The notes beneath the pieces are model-generated. The model was not told where the DNA came from. It worked only from the letters and a program-made list of their open reading frames with translations, and did not search any database. This document shows positions 34,740 through 42,214 of a DNA stretch of 56,905 bases, one piece after another. A program made the position numbers and the translations under genes. Where the stretch lies: positions 1 through 56,905 of IMG/VR virus record IMGVR_UViG_3300037434_000034; one strand, 5' to 3'. Position 1 is the first letter of the stretch; every line of letters begins with the position of its first letter. The DNA is from a virus.

Positions 34740-35186
34740 TTATTTTCTTTTAGGTAAAGGGTTTTTAAAAACTTTGGGTAATTCATCTTGGTTACCTTTC
34801 TGATCTTTTAAAAACTTACTATCCATTTGATCAAGTTGTTTTAGTAACAATCTCCTATCATTACCATGTAATATCATAAATAGTAAAGGGATCATTCTCT
34901 TAGCCTGAGAAGGTTGTAACCTGTTCATATATCTATCCTCTTCCCCGGGACGAATGAAATGGATAGTGTGTAAATACGCTTCAGGGCTATTCTCTCTACC
35001 AAACCCCTCTACAAAGCAGAGATGACTTTCTTCCTGGGTATTATCCGGGTAGTCCCAGTTTCCTTTAAGAGCATCAAAGAACTTATTCATTACATCATCC
35101 CTAAGGTCACTTCTGTCAGTAGCTACAGAAGCTGTAATCATTGGCTCATTGTTAGAGTACAAATCAATTTTCAAAGTACTTTTCAT
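34740..35186 (-). CDS. Hypothetical protein
   Basis: A 148-residue protein beginning MKSTLKIDLYSNNEPMITAS. The first half is strand-rich, with a FVEGFGRENSPEAYLHTIHF stretch. The second is helical and basic (PSQAKRMIPLLFMILHGNDR, PLPKRK end). It belongs to the leading part of the left arm. Function unknown. Confidence 0.55.
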   Translation of the reverse strand: MKSTLKIDLYSNNEPMITASVATDRSDLRDDVMNKFFDALKGNWDYPDNTQEESHLCFVEGFGRENSPEAYLHTIHFIRPGEEDRYMNRLQPSQAKRMIPLLFMILHGNDRRLLLKQLDQMDSKFLKDQKGNQDELPKVFKNPLPKRK

Positions 35187-35230
35187 GTTATTTTATGTTT
35201 TAATGACCTGGCTGAATTGCTCGAAGTCTT

Positions 35231-35878
35231 TTACAAATCTAAAGGTTTCTGATAATATTTCCAAACCTTTTCTAATTGCTTAGGATCTTTTATATAGAAA
35301 TTCCAATCATCAGATTTAACTTCTTTACTTATAACATCTATATAAAAAGTCTTTGGTGTGAAGGGGAATTCTTTTATAAATTGTCTTGCTTGTACAGTAA
35401 ACTCTACCATTCCTTCTTTGTCTACCATCCATTTAGGACCACCTTCCACATAAACAGATAGATCAGATAATGGAACTTTCAATATAGCAGATCCTCCCCA
35501 ACAACTTCCTTTCTGATCCTTCCATACAATAGCATCTAAATACCAACAACCTTTATCATCTTTAAATAATGCACTACATCTTTTGTTTTGATAAAGAGTT
35601 TCTTTATTAGCATCGTATTGGGTAACATTAGACCATTCATCATTAATCCCGGTTATAGGACAGATGGGTTCTTGTAGCAATAAAGATTTAATAGCTTGGG
35701 ATAAAGCAGTTGCAACATATCCTGCAGATCCCCCGGACTGACCACTCTTACCAAATGCCTCACACAAAGCAAGTATCTCTTTGGTAAACTCTTCTACTAC
35801 AGGTCTGTTCTCCGGATCAGTAAATGACTTACTGAGTATAGACAATTCAGTAACAGCAAATGATTTTGTATTAGTCAT
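35231..35878 (-). CDS. Hypothetical protein, first gene of the leftward arm
   Basis: A 215-residue protein from the ATG at 35878 (MTNTKSFAVTELSILSKSFT); the longer frame begins with TTG. It has a Gly/Ser-rich loop (AFGKSGQSGGSAGYVATALS), a CPITG motif and a strand-rich C-terminal half with many Trp. It lies 43 nt below a consensus promoter, so it is likely the first gene transcribed leftward. No family recognised. Confidence 0.6.
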   Translation of the reverse strand: MTNTKSFAVTELSILSKSFTDPENRPVVEEFTKEILALCEAFGKSGQSGGSAGYVATALSQAIKSLLLQEPICPITGINDEWSNVTQYDANKETLYQNKRCSALFKDDKGCWYLDAIVWKDQKGSCWGGSAILKVPLSDLSVYVEGGPKWMVDKEGMVEFTVQARQFIKEFPFTPKTFYIDVISKEVKSDDWNFYIKDPKQLEKVWKYYQKPLDL

Positions 35879-35927
35879 AGTATTAAGTATGGTTCGCCTT
35901 GACACCAAAAGGTTAAGAAGTGAGATA

Positions 35928-35957
35928 CAAAGATATTAAACTTTTTAATTTTTCAAA
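35928..35957 (-). promoter_or_regulatory. Consensus Bacteroidota promoter for the leftward arm
   Basis: On the minus strand TTTG (35957-35954), 18 nt, then TATCTTTG (35935-35928). This matches TTTG-N17-23-TAnnTTTG. The predicted start near 35921 gives a leader of about 43 nt before the ATG at 35878. Confidence 0.75.
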
Positions 35958-35970
35958 AACTTTTTCCAAA

Positions 35971-35996
35971 AAAATTTAGTGTGAAAATTTAGTGTG
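35971..35996. repeat. Tandem 13-bp direct repeat in the divergent region
   Basis: AAAATTTAGTGTG occurs twice back to back (35971-35983 and 35984-35996) between the leftward promoter and the first rightward gene. It may be a regulator site controlling both arms. The rest of the gap (35997-36101) is a CCCC/TCCC-rich plus-strand leader without an ORF. Confidence 0.6.
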
Positions 35997-36101
35997 TAGG
36001 TGTGAGAGTAAACCTCCCCACATTATCTGTCTCCCTTGCTTACCCAAGAGGTCTACCCCGTAGGGTTAGATAACTATTTCTTAACAATTTAATGCTTTTT
36101 T

Positions 36102-36656
36102 ATGAGTAACAAAAACGTTGTAACAGTAGTTGCCAACAAGAGTGGCGCAGTAGTTAGTACCAGTCCAAATAACCCGGAGTTTGGTTGGTTGTGTGTAGAG
36201 TCTATTCAACCTACCTTCCAGGGAGGGTTTTTACGGTTGGGTAAAAGGGTTGCGTTCATCGCCGGTAAGGTTGATGAGCTGAACAAGTATGTAGGGGATT
36301 TGTCCCTTGTTGCAGGTAGTGAGTTACCTGGTAAGATTGTGGTGAAGGAGTCTTTAATCCCCGTTAGTGCAACAGACGCTACTATGGGTGTTAAATATCC
36401 TAATGCTGCTGCAAAGACTCAAGGTCTTGCATGTTTGGTTGATGATCAACCAGTGTATCGTAAATCGATGTATACGCCTAACGTGGACGAACTGGATATC
36501 CTGGTTCAGCACACTAATGGGGATGAGATACGTGCCTTTATGAACGCTGGTACAAAAACCCCAACTCCGGAACAAAGACTTGCTGAATTACAGGCAATTC
36601 CTAAGGCCCAGAGGACTGCTGCACAGAAAGCTGAATTAGCTGAACTTGTAGGATAG
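36102..36656 (+). CDS. Candidate single-stranded DNA-binding protein (crAss-like early gene)
   Basis: A 184-residue protein, first gene of the rightward arm. The N-terminal half is strand-rich (NVVTVVANKSGAVVSTSPNN, GGFLRLGKRVAFIAGKV). LPGKIVVKESLIPVSATDA and the later QPVYRKSMYTPNVDELDILV and QHTNGDEIR resemble an ssDNA-binding protein family I recall from crAss-like phages. The C-terminus is a short helix (LAELQAIPKAQRTAAQKAEL) rather than the usual acidic tail. It is a monocistronic unit with a long leader and its own terminator, consistent with high expression. The assignment is from memory. Confidence 0.5.
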   Translation: MSNKNVVTVVANKSGAVVSTSPNNPEFGWLCVESIQPTFQGGFLRLGKRVAFIAGKVDELNKYVGDLSLVAGSELPGKIVVKESLIPVSATDATMGVKYPNAAAKTQGLACLVDDQPVYRKSMYTPNVDELDILVQHTNGDEIRAFMNAGTKTPTPEQRLAELQAIPKAQRTAAQKAELAELVG

Positions 36657-36666
36657 TTGTAATATA

Positions 36667-36703
36667 TAGAGTGTTATCTAGCAATAGGTAACACTCTATT
36701 TTA
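36667..36703 (+). terminator. Terminator after the first rightward gene
   Basis: A perfect 10-bp stem, TAGAGTGTTA (36667-36676) with TAACACTCTA (36689-36698), 12-nt loop, followed by TTTTAT. It isolates the candidate ssDNA-binding gene from those downstream. Confidence 0.78.
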
Positions 36704-37117
36704 TCTTTACATACAGTAACTCTGAACTTTCCGTTATATATAATCATATAGTTCAATACAACTATATGGATATAAACCCACAACGAGACAATGAAATTGC
36801 CCATATCAATGGTAATTCATATACATAACTGCATTGAAAAGTATCAAAAAAGACATTCGTAAAGACATTCGGGATCAATCATACATGCAATAGTTTGTTA
36901 TATATCATAATAATTCATGTGTAGTTAATCTTATTTAAAAACATTTTGATTGTGTAAGTGATTGAGGATGAGTGAGACAGGTTTTTTATCGCCCTTTCCA
37001 CTAGTTTTTACTTTCTTTACCTTTCACCTTGCTCATAAAACCTTCGGGTGAGGTAATCTTTCCATTACTGATAATAACATCGATTCGTTTCAATCATAAC
37101 TTCATTAACCGTTTAAC
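36704..37117. other. Long noncoding intergenic region with short repeats, possible origin or leader
   Basis: No ORF longer than about 20 codons. It holds AAAGACATTCG twice with a 12-bp period (36849-36859, 36861-36871) and the 17-mer CCATTACTGATAATAAC (37062-37078), which is also upstream of the scaffold-like gene. AT-rich stretches surround the repeats. A replication origin or a cluster of regulator sites is possible, but I see no DnaA-box array. Confidence 0.4.
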
Positions 37118-37144
37118 CAATCACTGGGAAGTGAATAAACATCC
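37118..37144 (+). promoter_or_regulatory. Conserved leader hairpin element, copy 1
   Basis: The leader contains TCAC-TGGGAA-GTGA (37121-37134), 17 nt before the ATG at 37152. The same 27-nt element is at 38319-38345 with 24 of 27 identical bases, where the stem is TCAG/CTGA. The paired change C to G with G to C keeps the stem. It is probably an RNA hairpin controlling translation. Confidence 0.6.
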
Positions 37145-37151
37145 TTTATTT

Positions 37152-37502
37152 ATGGCTAAGTTACTATTAGAATTGCCTTACTCTTATTGTAAAGAGGATA
37201 TTGCTGAATGGTTATCAGATCGTTCATTGGTTCATTTGAAGTCTCATGGTAATCATTGGATTACTACAGGGGATGCACTGAAATCCTCTAAAGGGGTTAT
37301 TGCTCGTGTTGTAGATACCTGTCGTAATGAAGTTGGTGAGCCTTTTATTACTATTGCTAATAACAAATTGTCCCGTGAGGAAATGGATGAACAATTTGAT
37401 TGTCCTATATATAGTAAACCTGGTGATCCCCTTAATGCTGAAGGTCTGAGATATGTATCTGAATCTGTTGGATGGGTTGATCAGGATGAAGAATATTATT
37501 GA
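37152..37502 (+). CDS. Early hypothetical protein
   Basis: A 116-residue protein from MAKLLLELPYSYCKEDIAEW. I prefer the ATG at 37152 to a TTG at 37029 because it follows the hairpin leader shared with the gene at 38355. It is mixed alpha/beta with an acidic C-terminus (SVGWVDQDEEYY). HWITTGDALKSSKGVIARVV suggests a small DNA- or nucleotide-binding fold, but no family is recognised. Confidence 0.55.
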   Translation: MAKLLLELPYSYCKEDIAEWLSDRSLVHLKSHGNHWITTGDALKSSKGVIARVVDTCRNEVGEPFITIANNKLSREEMDEQFDCPIYSKPGDPLNAEGLRYVSESVGWVDQDEEYY

Positions 37503-37782
37503 TAGTTGACTATAAGCTAATGTAGTTGTAAAGCTACAGGGTCGAGAAAAAAGGATAGAAACCTTTCCCTCAAGTAATAGTCCAGTTCTTATGACATCTG
37601 TAACCAAGTCATAGTTTTATGTGGGAATCACTTTATCTCAAAAGTGTCCAAACAAACTTCCAGTCCGAATGCCAGTTTACTGGTATATGGTGACCTATTT
37701 TAAGGAAGGAGGGGTAGCAGCTACAGGTTCTTACCCACTTTTTAATTCATTTCTCTTAACTCTTTTTAAATCATTTTTAATT
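37503..37782 (+). other. Noncoding gap of about 280 nt
   Basis: There is no convincing ORF; one 24-codon frame starts at 37619. The sequence has several short self-complementary stretches, including GTGGGAATCAC (37621-37631), which echoes the TGGGAA loop of the leader hairpins. It may be a long 5' leader or contain a small RNA. Nothing firmer is visible. Confidence 0.35.
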
Positions 37783-38295
37783 ATGAAATACCTGATACAA
37801 GAATTCTACATTAAGCCGATGGTCTATTTTGATGATTCCGTTACAGTAGAACAGGTTATTGATTGGATCAATAACCATAAGGATGACGATAGGTTATGTC
37901 TTAGTGATCCTTATAGCTGTATTGCTATCATTCAGGCAGATGATGAGATTATCATTAAAGGAGATAATGACTATCATACCTATTATATTGCATCAATTGT
38001 TGTTGAAGAAATAAATACACCCATTATTCCCCGTCAGAGGGATAATGATACTGGCTGGTTTACTGATCTCCAGATAATAGCACTATTGAACCAGGTACAG
38101 GTATTCTCAAATGCTAATAATAACCAGGGTCTTTTGACTGTTACAGGTGACAATTACGGAGAACGTGCTGCTCATATACTCAACTGCTATCTGACCAGTA
38201 AATCAACACAGGAATCTCTTAGTAAGTTTCGTGGTCCACTATTAACAGATTACCCTAATGAAGTGCTGTACCCTAATTGTAGTAATAAACAATAA
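37783..38295 (+). CDS. Early hypothetical protein
   Basis: A 170-residue protein from MKYLIQEFYIKPMVYFDDSV. The ATG at 37783 is preferred to a GTG at 37621. It is strand-rich in the first half (IAIIQADDEIIIKGDNDYHT) and helical in the second (NNQGLLTVTGDNYGERAAHI). It is acidic overall. Function unknown. Confidence 0.5.
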   Translation: MKYLIQEFYIKPMVYFDDSVTVEQVIDWINNHKDDDRLCLSDPYSCIAIIQADDEIIIKGDNDYHTYYIASIVVEEINTPIIPRQRDNDTGWFTDLQIIALLNQVQVFSNANNNQGLLTVTGDNYGERAAHILNCYLTSKSTQESLSKFRGPLLTDYPNEVLYPNCSNKQ

Positions 38296-38318
38296 CCTCA
38301 TTCATTCATTTTATTAAA

Positions 38319-38345
38319 CAATCAGTGGGAACTGAATAAATATCC
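38319..38345 (+). promoter_or_regulatory. Conserved leader hairpin element, copy 2
   Basis: TCAG-TGGGAA-CTGA (38322-38335) lies 19 nt before the ATG at 38355. It matches copy 1 at 37118-37144 except for a compensated stem pair and one further base. See that entry. Confidence 0.6.
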
Positions 38346-38354
38346 CCTTTAGTT

Positions 38355-38753
38355 ATGGAAAAGATAATAAAGTTTAATCCGGCATTTGATAAACGTAATC
38401 CTGACCCTTCAAAGGACTATGGTATTCATTGTATGGAGATGCATATGGTTCTTAAAGGATCATTAGGTGCTATTTCATTCTCTATCTATACAGGGTGGTA
38501 TTTAGAGCACATAGATAATCATTTTGAAGCATCCGGTGCTGCTGTTTGTTATCATAGTCCTGTTGCGAAGTATGAAGATCAAACCCCTAGAGAACACAAG
38601 TGTGAGTACCTGGATGGTAATATTCCTTGCTATTCAGATTGCACCTACATAGGAGGACATGACCTATTTATAGAGTTTGTCGCTAAAGGGGAAGATTACG
38701 TATGGCAAGCCCTGGAACGTAGATATATTGGTAATTTTGGCGAACTTAAGTAA
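38355..38753 (+). CDS. Early hypothetical protein
   Basis: A 132-residue protein (MEKIIKFNPAFDKRNPDPSK) with conserved-looking CMEMHMVLKGSLGAISFSIY and five further Cys/His residues (CEYLDGNIPCYSDC). The fold looks alpha/beta. It ends directly at a terminator. Preceded by the conserved hairpin leader, so it is probably regulated together with the gene at 37152. Confidence 0.55.
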   Translation: MEKIIKFNPAFDKRNPDPSKDYGIHCMEMHMVLKGSLGAISFSIYTGWYLEHIDNHFEASGAAVCYHSPVAKYEDQTPREHKCEYLDGNIPCYSDCTYIGGHDLFIEFVAKGEDYVWQALERRYIGNFGELK

Positions 38754-38800
38754 TCCCCCGGACCAGTAGTGATATACTATTGCTCTGGGGGATATTTTTT
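38753..38800 (+). terminator. Rho-independent terminator
   Basis: ATCCCCC (38753-38759) pairs with GGGGGAT (38787-38793) in a long imperfect hairpin with further pairing inside, followed by TTTTTT (38795-38800). Confidence 0.8.
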
Positions 38801-38838
38801 AATAACTTTGTTTTTCACCTTTTTAAAGCTATTTGTTT

Positions 38839-39060
38839 ATGAAAAAAATGATCTGGATTGGTATGATACGTCAAATACCTAATCTTAAACTAGAAGACGT
38901 TGAGAAAATGAACGAGGGTATTAAGGGTGAAGTTATTGATATGTTTGGTGCTGGTTGGGCAATAATAGGAGATAAACAAGCCCAGGATAACTTTGGTCTT
39001 ATCGCAGAACATGCTAAAAGTTATGAAAAATCAGACTTTTTTAAAAAACCTGTTTTATGA
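38839..39060 (+). CDS. Small early hypothetical protein
   Basis: A 73-residue protein from MKKMIWIGMIRQIPNLKLED. The ATG at 38839 is preferred to an upstream TTG. It has an N-terminal strand and a charged helical remainder. It overlaps the HAD gene by 4 nt (ATGA). Unknown function. Confidence 0.5.
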   Translation: MKKMIWIGMIRQIPNLKLEDVEKMNEGIKGEVIDMFGAGWAIIGDKQAQDNFGLIAEHAKSYEKSDFFKKPVL

Positions 39061-39545
39061 AAATACTATTCCTTGACATAGATGGTGTGCTCAATTATGA
39101 GCAGTACTACACACGAGGTCGTAGAGATGCTCCTCATCCATTATCAGAAATATGTCCTGTAGCAATAGATAACTTAAACAGAATAGTGTCCGAAACAGGC
39201 TGTAAAGTAGTTATTAGTTCTACCTGGAGACATAGTGGTATACAGTATTGTATCAATGTGCTCAGAGAATGTGGGTTCACTGGTATGGTCATAGGTATAA
39301 CCCCTTCACTGGATAAACATGGTGAATGGGTCTGCAGGGGCAATGAAATAGATCAGTACCTAAAGTTCCACAAATTGTATAAGTATGATAGTTATTACAT
39401 AACTGATCATGACTATGCGATAATTGATGACGATAGTGATATGCTATATCGACAGCGACACAACTTCTTTGAATGTTCTCCTGTAAAGGGGTTAACTTTA
39501 GAGATAGCAGATAAAATCATTCAATTTCTTAACAATACTCAATAA
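39057..39545 (+). CDS. HAD-superfamily phosphatase-like protein (SAK-type HAD)
   Basis: A 162-residue protein. FLDIDGVLNY at residues 4-13 is HAD motif I (DxDGV). VVISSTWRHS is motif II. EWVCRGNEIDQYL and YAIIDDDSDML (motif IV acidic pair) follow the HAD domain found in Swiss-army-knife RNA-repair proteins. It probably removes phosphates from nucleic acid ends or nucleotides. It may serve RNA repair or nucleotide turnover early in infection. Substrate unproven. Confidence 0.78.
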   Translation: MKILFLDIDGVLNYEQYYTRGRRDAPHPLSEICPVAIDNLNRIVSETGCKVVISSTWRHSGIQYCINVLRECGFTGMVIGITPSLDKHGEWVCRGNEIDQYLKFHKLYKYDSYYITDHDYAIIDDDSDMLYRQRHNFFECSPVKGLTLEIADKIIQFLNNTQ

Positions 39546-39550
39546 CTATT

Positions 39551-39733
39551 ATGAAAAAGATATTACTGTTCTTATTCCCTAAGACTATCCAAAATATAGT
39601 TGATGATGCAATAATTAAACATCTTAGTGATTTAAAGGAAATTCATGACTATTGGGATAAAGAATATGAAGAACATTACAGGGTATGTGATTCTACATAT
39701 ATCCCCGAGACAGATGAAGAAAGTATGTTGTAA
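39551..39733 (+). CDS. Small early hypothetical protein
   Basis: A 60-residue protein (MKKILLFLFPKTIQNIVDDA) with a short hydrophobic N-terminus and an acidic helical C-terminus. It lies 5 nt after the HAD gene. No recognisable family. Confidence 0.45.
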   Translation: MKKILLFLFPKTIQNIVDDAIIKHLSDLKEIHDYWDKEYEEHYRVCDSTYIPETDEESML

Positions 39734-39765
39734 TTTATTTAAAAACTGTTTAAAAGTAACTAATT

Positions 39766-39948
39766 ATGCTACTACAATCAATTATACTATTCTGTGCTAT
39801 ATTTGTAACCCCTGCAGCAATAGTAGGAGCATACAATCTCGCAATGAATAAATACCCAGACACCAGAGACAGAAATCTCTGGACAGGTATCAAATCCATT
39901 ACATGTGCTCTATGGGCAATATTCTATTATCTAAGTCATAAAAACTAA
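39766..39948 (+). CDS. Small membrane protein
   Basis: A 60-residue protein with two hydrophobic segments (LLQSIILFCAIFVTPAAIVG, ITCALWAIFYYLS) separated by a charged loop (MNKYPDTRDRN). It is a probable inner-membrane early protein, for instance for exclusion or host takeover. No family recognised. Confidence 0.5.
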   Translation: MLLQSIILFCAIFVTPAAIVGAYNLAMNKYPDTRDRNLWTGIKSITCALWAIFYYLSHKN

Positions 39949-39953
39949 AGTAC

Positions 39954-40037
39954 ATGAAATCATGTTCTTTAACTATTGGCTACGGGGGAGAAGTAGAGAT
40001 ACATTTTTCTGTTTCTCCCCTTGATGAGATAAAATAG
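39954..40037 (+). CDS. Possible 27-residue peptide gene overlapping a hairpin
   Basis: A short frame (MKSCSLTIGYGGEVEIHFSV ...) starts 5 nt after the previous stop. Its DNA contains a hairpin, GGGGAGAA (39985-39992) with TTCTCCCC (40013-40020). That hairpin may instead be a processing or attenuation structure before the tmRNA. Weak support as a gene. Confidence 0.25.
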   Translation: MKSCSLTIGYGGEVEIHFSVSPLDEIK

Positions 40038-40048
40038 AAAGATTTTTA

Positions 40049-40056
40049 TAACTTTA
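40049..40056 (+). promoter_or_regulatory. -7 element for the tmRNA
   Basis: TAACTTTA resembles TAnnTTTG and lies 7 nt before the mature 5' end at 40063. A TTGA at 40021-40024 is the only -33-like sequence, 24 nt away. This is a weak promoter match, but well positioned. Confidence 0.4.
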
Positions 40057-40062
40057 CAAAAG

Positions 40063-40446
40063 GGGGACGATTGGTTTTGACAGCATGGAGTGAGTAAGAG
40101 TGGCGAAACAGACAATGACAATGAGTCCAAAGCGAATGTGTCAACAATAAAAGCAACATCTGAAAAGATTGCTCGTCAGAATGAAGGTGATCGCATCATA
40201 AATGCGTGTTTTGCTAATGATTTAGTTGAACTATATGACGGTTCTTTTGCTGAATCAGAATTAATAGCAGCCTAAAGTTCAAACCCACACGATATGGGTC
40301 AATAGTCGTCTAAGGGTAGGTAACAGCCGTAAAAACAAGGAACAGTTACAAAAGCATACCTGAAGACAGCAGGAATAAAACTAGTCATGATCGTAACTAC
40401 TCCAGGAACACATGTTTGGACCCGGGTTCGACTCCCGGCGTCTCCA
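40063..40446 (+). ncRNA. ssrA: Transfer-messenger RNA (tmRNA)
   Basis: The 5' end GGGGACG (40063-40069) pairs over 7 bp with CGTCTCC (40439-40445), one G-U pair. The 5' D-loop-like stretch TTGGTTTTGACAGC and the 3' T-arm CCGGG-TTCGACT-CCCGG complete a tRNA-like domain. The 3' end continues ACTA rather than ACCA, so CCA is probably added after processing. An open tag frame ends ...GSFAESELIAA then TAA at 40273-40275. The likely resume codon is GAA after TTTAGTT, giving ELYDGSFAESELIAA; GGT is an alternative, giving GSFAESELIAA. A CGCAT/ATGCG hairpin upstream could be pseudoknot 1. tmRNA rescues stalled ribosomes and tags nascent proteins for degradation. Identity is firm; exact tag start is not. 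Confidence 0.93.
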
Positions 40447-40485
40447 CTACTGCAGTCAAATGGCTGTAAGTATTCGCCACAATAA

Positions 40486-40523
40486 CCCCCAGATGCAGTA
40501 AGAATCGTCTGGGGGATTTTTAT
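40486..40523 (+). terminator. Terminator downstream of tmRNA
   Basis: A perfect 8-bp stem, CCCCCAGA (40486-40493) with TCTGGGGG (40508-40515), 14-nt loop, followed by ATTTTTATT. The tmRNA is therefore a separate transcription unit. Confidence 0.85.
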
Positions 40524-40583
40524 TCTCCCCTATAGAAGATAATAATATAAATCAATTAAATAAAATTTAAAACTGAAATAATC

Positions 40584-40763
40584 ATGGAAGAAATAAACAT
40601 AACATATTGGGATAATATAAATAAAACTCTCAAAAATGTACAGGTGCATAATTATGGATTAATTCAAGCTATAGAACAGATTAGGTACGAAAATGACTAT
40701 AATATCATAGTCTTATCTGTTGAGTATAGCGATATACAAGGTACAATCAATAAATTAGCATAA
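40584..40763 (+). CDS. Small early hypothetical protein
   Basis: A 59-residue ORF read directly (MEEINITYWDNINKTLKNVQ ... IQGTINKLA). It is acidic and strand/helix mixed, starts with ATG after an A/T-rich leader typical of this arm, and is followed by noncoding sequence. No family recognised. Confidence 0.5.
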   Translation: MEEINITYWDNINKTLKNVQVHNYGLIQAIEQIRYENDYNIIVLSVEYSDIQGTINKLA

Positions 40764-41043
40764 CGAAAACAACATCTTTACCTGTCTAGGGGAGGCTCAA
40801 AAGATACATAGGTAGAGATTAGTAATGACCCCCTATAGAAAAATAGAAATAGTATCCTAATAAGGTTAAGAAGAAAACCCCATAACTCGTTGATAGTCAA
40901 TATGTATAGGTTGTGATTACATACCTAGAAAGTTGTGAATAACAAACTAATCCTGCATTGCAGACCATATATAACAAAAATAATGTTGGAAATAGTTGGT
41001 AATGTAAATACAAACTATTATCTTCGTTTGTAAAACAATTGGT
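40764..41043 (+). other. Noncoding region of about 230 nt before the RepL-like gene, possible small RNA
   Basis: No ORF is convincing. The segment holds CCTGTCTAGGGG (40781-40792), the exact reverse complement of CCCCTAGACAGG at 52239-52250 inside the structured RNA. It also has local pairing (CTAGGGG near 40786 with CCCCTATAG near 40831). An antisense or kissing RNA is conceivable. A promoter for the next gene occupies 40996-41026. Confidence 0.4.
40996..41026 (+). promoter_or_regulatory. Bacteroidota-type promoter for the RepL-like gene
   Basis: TTGG (40996-40999), 19 nt, TATCTTCG (41019-41026). This is one mismatch in each element from TTTG-N19-TAnnTTTG. The predicted start near 41033 leaves about 11 nt before the ATG at 41044. 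Confidence 0.6.
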
Positions 41044-41592
41044 ATGGATACACAAACAAAGACTAAACGACAAGGACCAGAGATAGGAAGTTATGGAAGT
41101 TTTCCAGAATCACCATATATAGTAGAATTACATAGTAAATATATACAAGCAGCTCCTGAACATAGAGCAGTAGAGATTGATGGTGTACCACACGGAATAT
41201 ACGAAATACCAAAAGGTAGAACAATACCTATAGATACAGCCAAATACAGTAAGCTGTTTAAAAACTATGGTATGTTATTAGCAAACTTGAATGAAGCAGC
41301 CATTAAGATGTTTATGTATATACATGAGCATTTAGGAGTAAATTCTGATTATGTTTGTATAACCAAGGAAGACTACTTAAAGTATTATGGATACGCACCT
41401 ACTAACAAGTATACCTATTACCAGGCACTGGAAGGGCTATTAAAAGCCGATGTAATGAAAAAGAAGGCAGGTAGTACAGTATGTTACTGGATCAACCCAA
41501 ATATCCTGTTCAATGGCGATAGAACAAAGTTGAAGAATGTGAAAATAGTACCACCAGAAAGACCCTTCTCATTCAGTAAAGGGGAAGATTAG
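41044..41592 (+). CDS. RepL-like winged-helix replication initiator or regulator
   Basis: A 182-residue protein. Residues about 70-160 form a winged helix: LFKNYGMLLANLNEAAIKMF, YVCITKEDYLKYYGYAPTNK, TYYQALEGLLKADVMKKKAG and the closing YWINPNILFNGDRTKL. The last motif is typical of RepL-type plasmid replication initiators. It could recognise the phage origin or act as a transcription regulator. It has its own promoter and leads a run of small early genes. Confidence 0.65.
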   Translation: MDTQTKTKRQGPEIGSYGSFPESPYIVELHSKYIQAAPEHRAVEIDGVPHGIYEIPKGRTIPIDTAKYSKLFKNYGMLLANLNEAAIKMFMYIHEHLGVNSDYVCITKEDYLKYYGYAPTNKYTYYQALEGLLKADVMKKKAGSTVCYWINPNILFNGDRTKLKNVKIVPPERPFSFSKGED

Positions 41593-41624
41593 AAGATTAT
41601 ATAAACAATCAAAAACAATAAATC

Positions 41625-41918
41625 ATGACAAAAATCCTTGAAGAGGTAAGAGCAATTAGCTCAGAAGCAATTGCAAAAAAGCAAGATAGTGCTAAGAATA
41701 ACTATCCAAAACTAATAGAGCAGATAAAGAAAGCTGCCCAGTTAGGTAAAACTCAGTGTGAGTTTAGTGAATATGAAATAGACCAATACGCCAAGAAACT
41801 TTTAGAAGTAGAAGGGTTTTGTGTGTGGGCTACTACTCGTTCGCCAAATGAAATGGAGAAATACATGTTCAATGGTACTACCTCTAACTCAAAATCAATA
41901 TGGGTTGTAAGGTGGTGA
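41625..41918 (+). CDS. Small early hypothetical protein
   Basis: A 97-residue protein with a Lys/Ala/Glu-rich helical N-terminal half (EVRAISSEAIAKKQDSAKNN) and a C-terminal strand pair (EGFCVWATTRSPNEMEKYMF). The IDQYAKKLLEVEGF stretch resembles small phage-encoded inhibitors only in general shape. Unknown. Confidence 0.5.
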   Translation: MTKILEEVRAISSEAIAKKQDSAKNNYPKLIEQIKKAAQLGKTQCEFSEYEIDQYAKKLLEVEGFCVWATTRSPNEMEKYMFNGTTSNSKSIWVVRW

Positions 41919-41953
41919 TATTACAAATCAAAGAACTTTAAAAAATAACTAAC

Positions 41954-42187
41954 ATGAAAACAAAACTATTAAAACAAATACGTAATCGTTGGGAGTATAA
42001 GTTCCGTGGTGGATCAATAGTCGCCAGGAGAAAGGAAGATGGGTGTGTTGTGGAGCATGGTAATATGGAGCAATTTCTTCGATTTCATACAATGGATACC
42101 TTTTTTTGGGAGGGTTACAAAAAATGGATTAACCGCAAGATCCGAATAGCAGAAGAGAAAAAATGGAGAATAGAATGGTCGAAATGA
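41954..42187 (+). CDS. Small basic early hypothetical protein
   Basis: A 77-residue, Arg/Lys/Trp-rich protein (MKTKLLKQIRNRWEYKFRGG, KKWINRKIRIAEEKKWRIEW). The high basicity suggests nucleic-acid contact. No family recognised. Confidence 0.5.
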   Translation: MKTKLLKQIRNRWEYKFRGGSIVARRKEDGCVVEHGNMEQFLRFHTMDTFFWEGYKKWINRKIRIAEEKKWRIEWSK

Positions 42188-42214
42188 TTTTAATGTATAA
42201 AATAAATAACTATT

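Noticed and set aside
37029-37151. Upstream extension of the gene at 37152
   Set aside because: It needs a TTG start and covers the leader hairpin and the 17-nt repeat, both better explained as noncoding.
40090-40275. A 61-codon protein gene beginning at ATG 40090
   Set aside because: The frame is inside the tmRNA. Only its last part is expected to be translated, as the tag.
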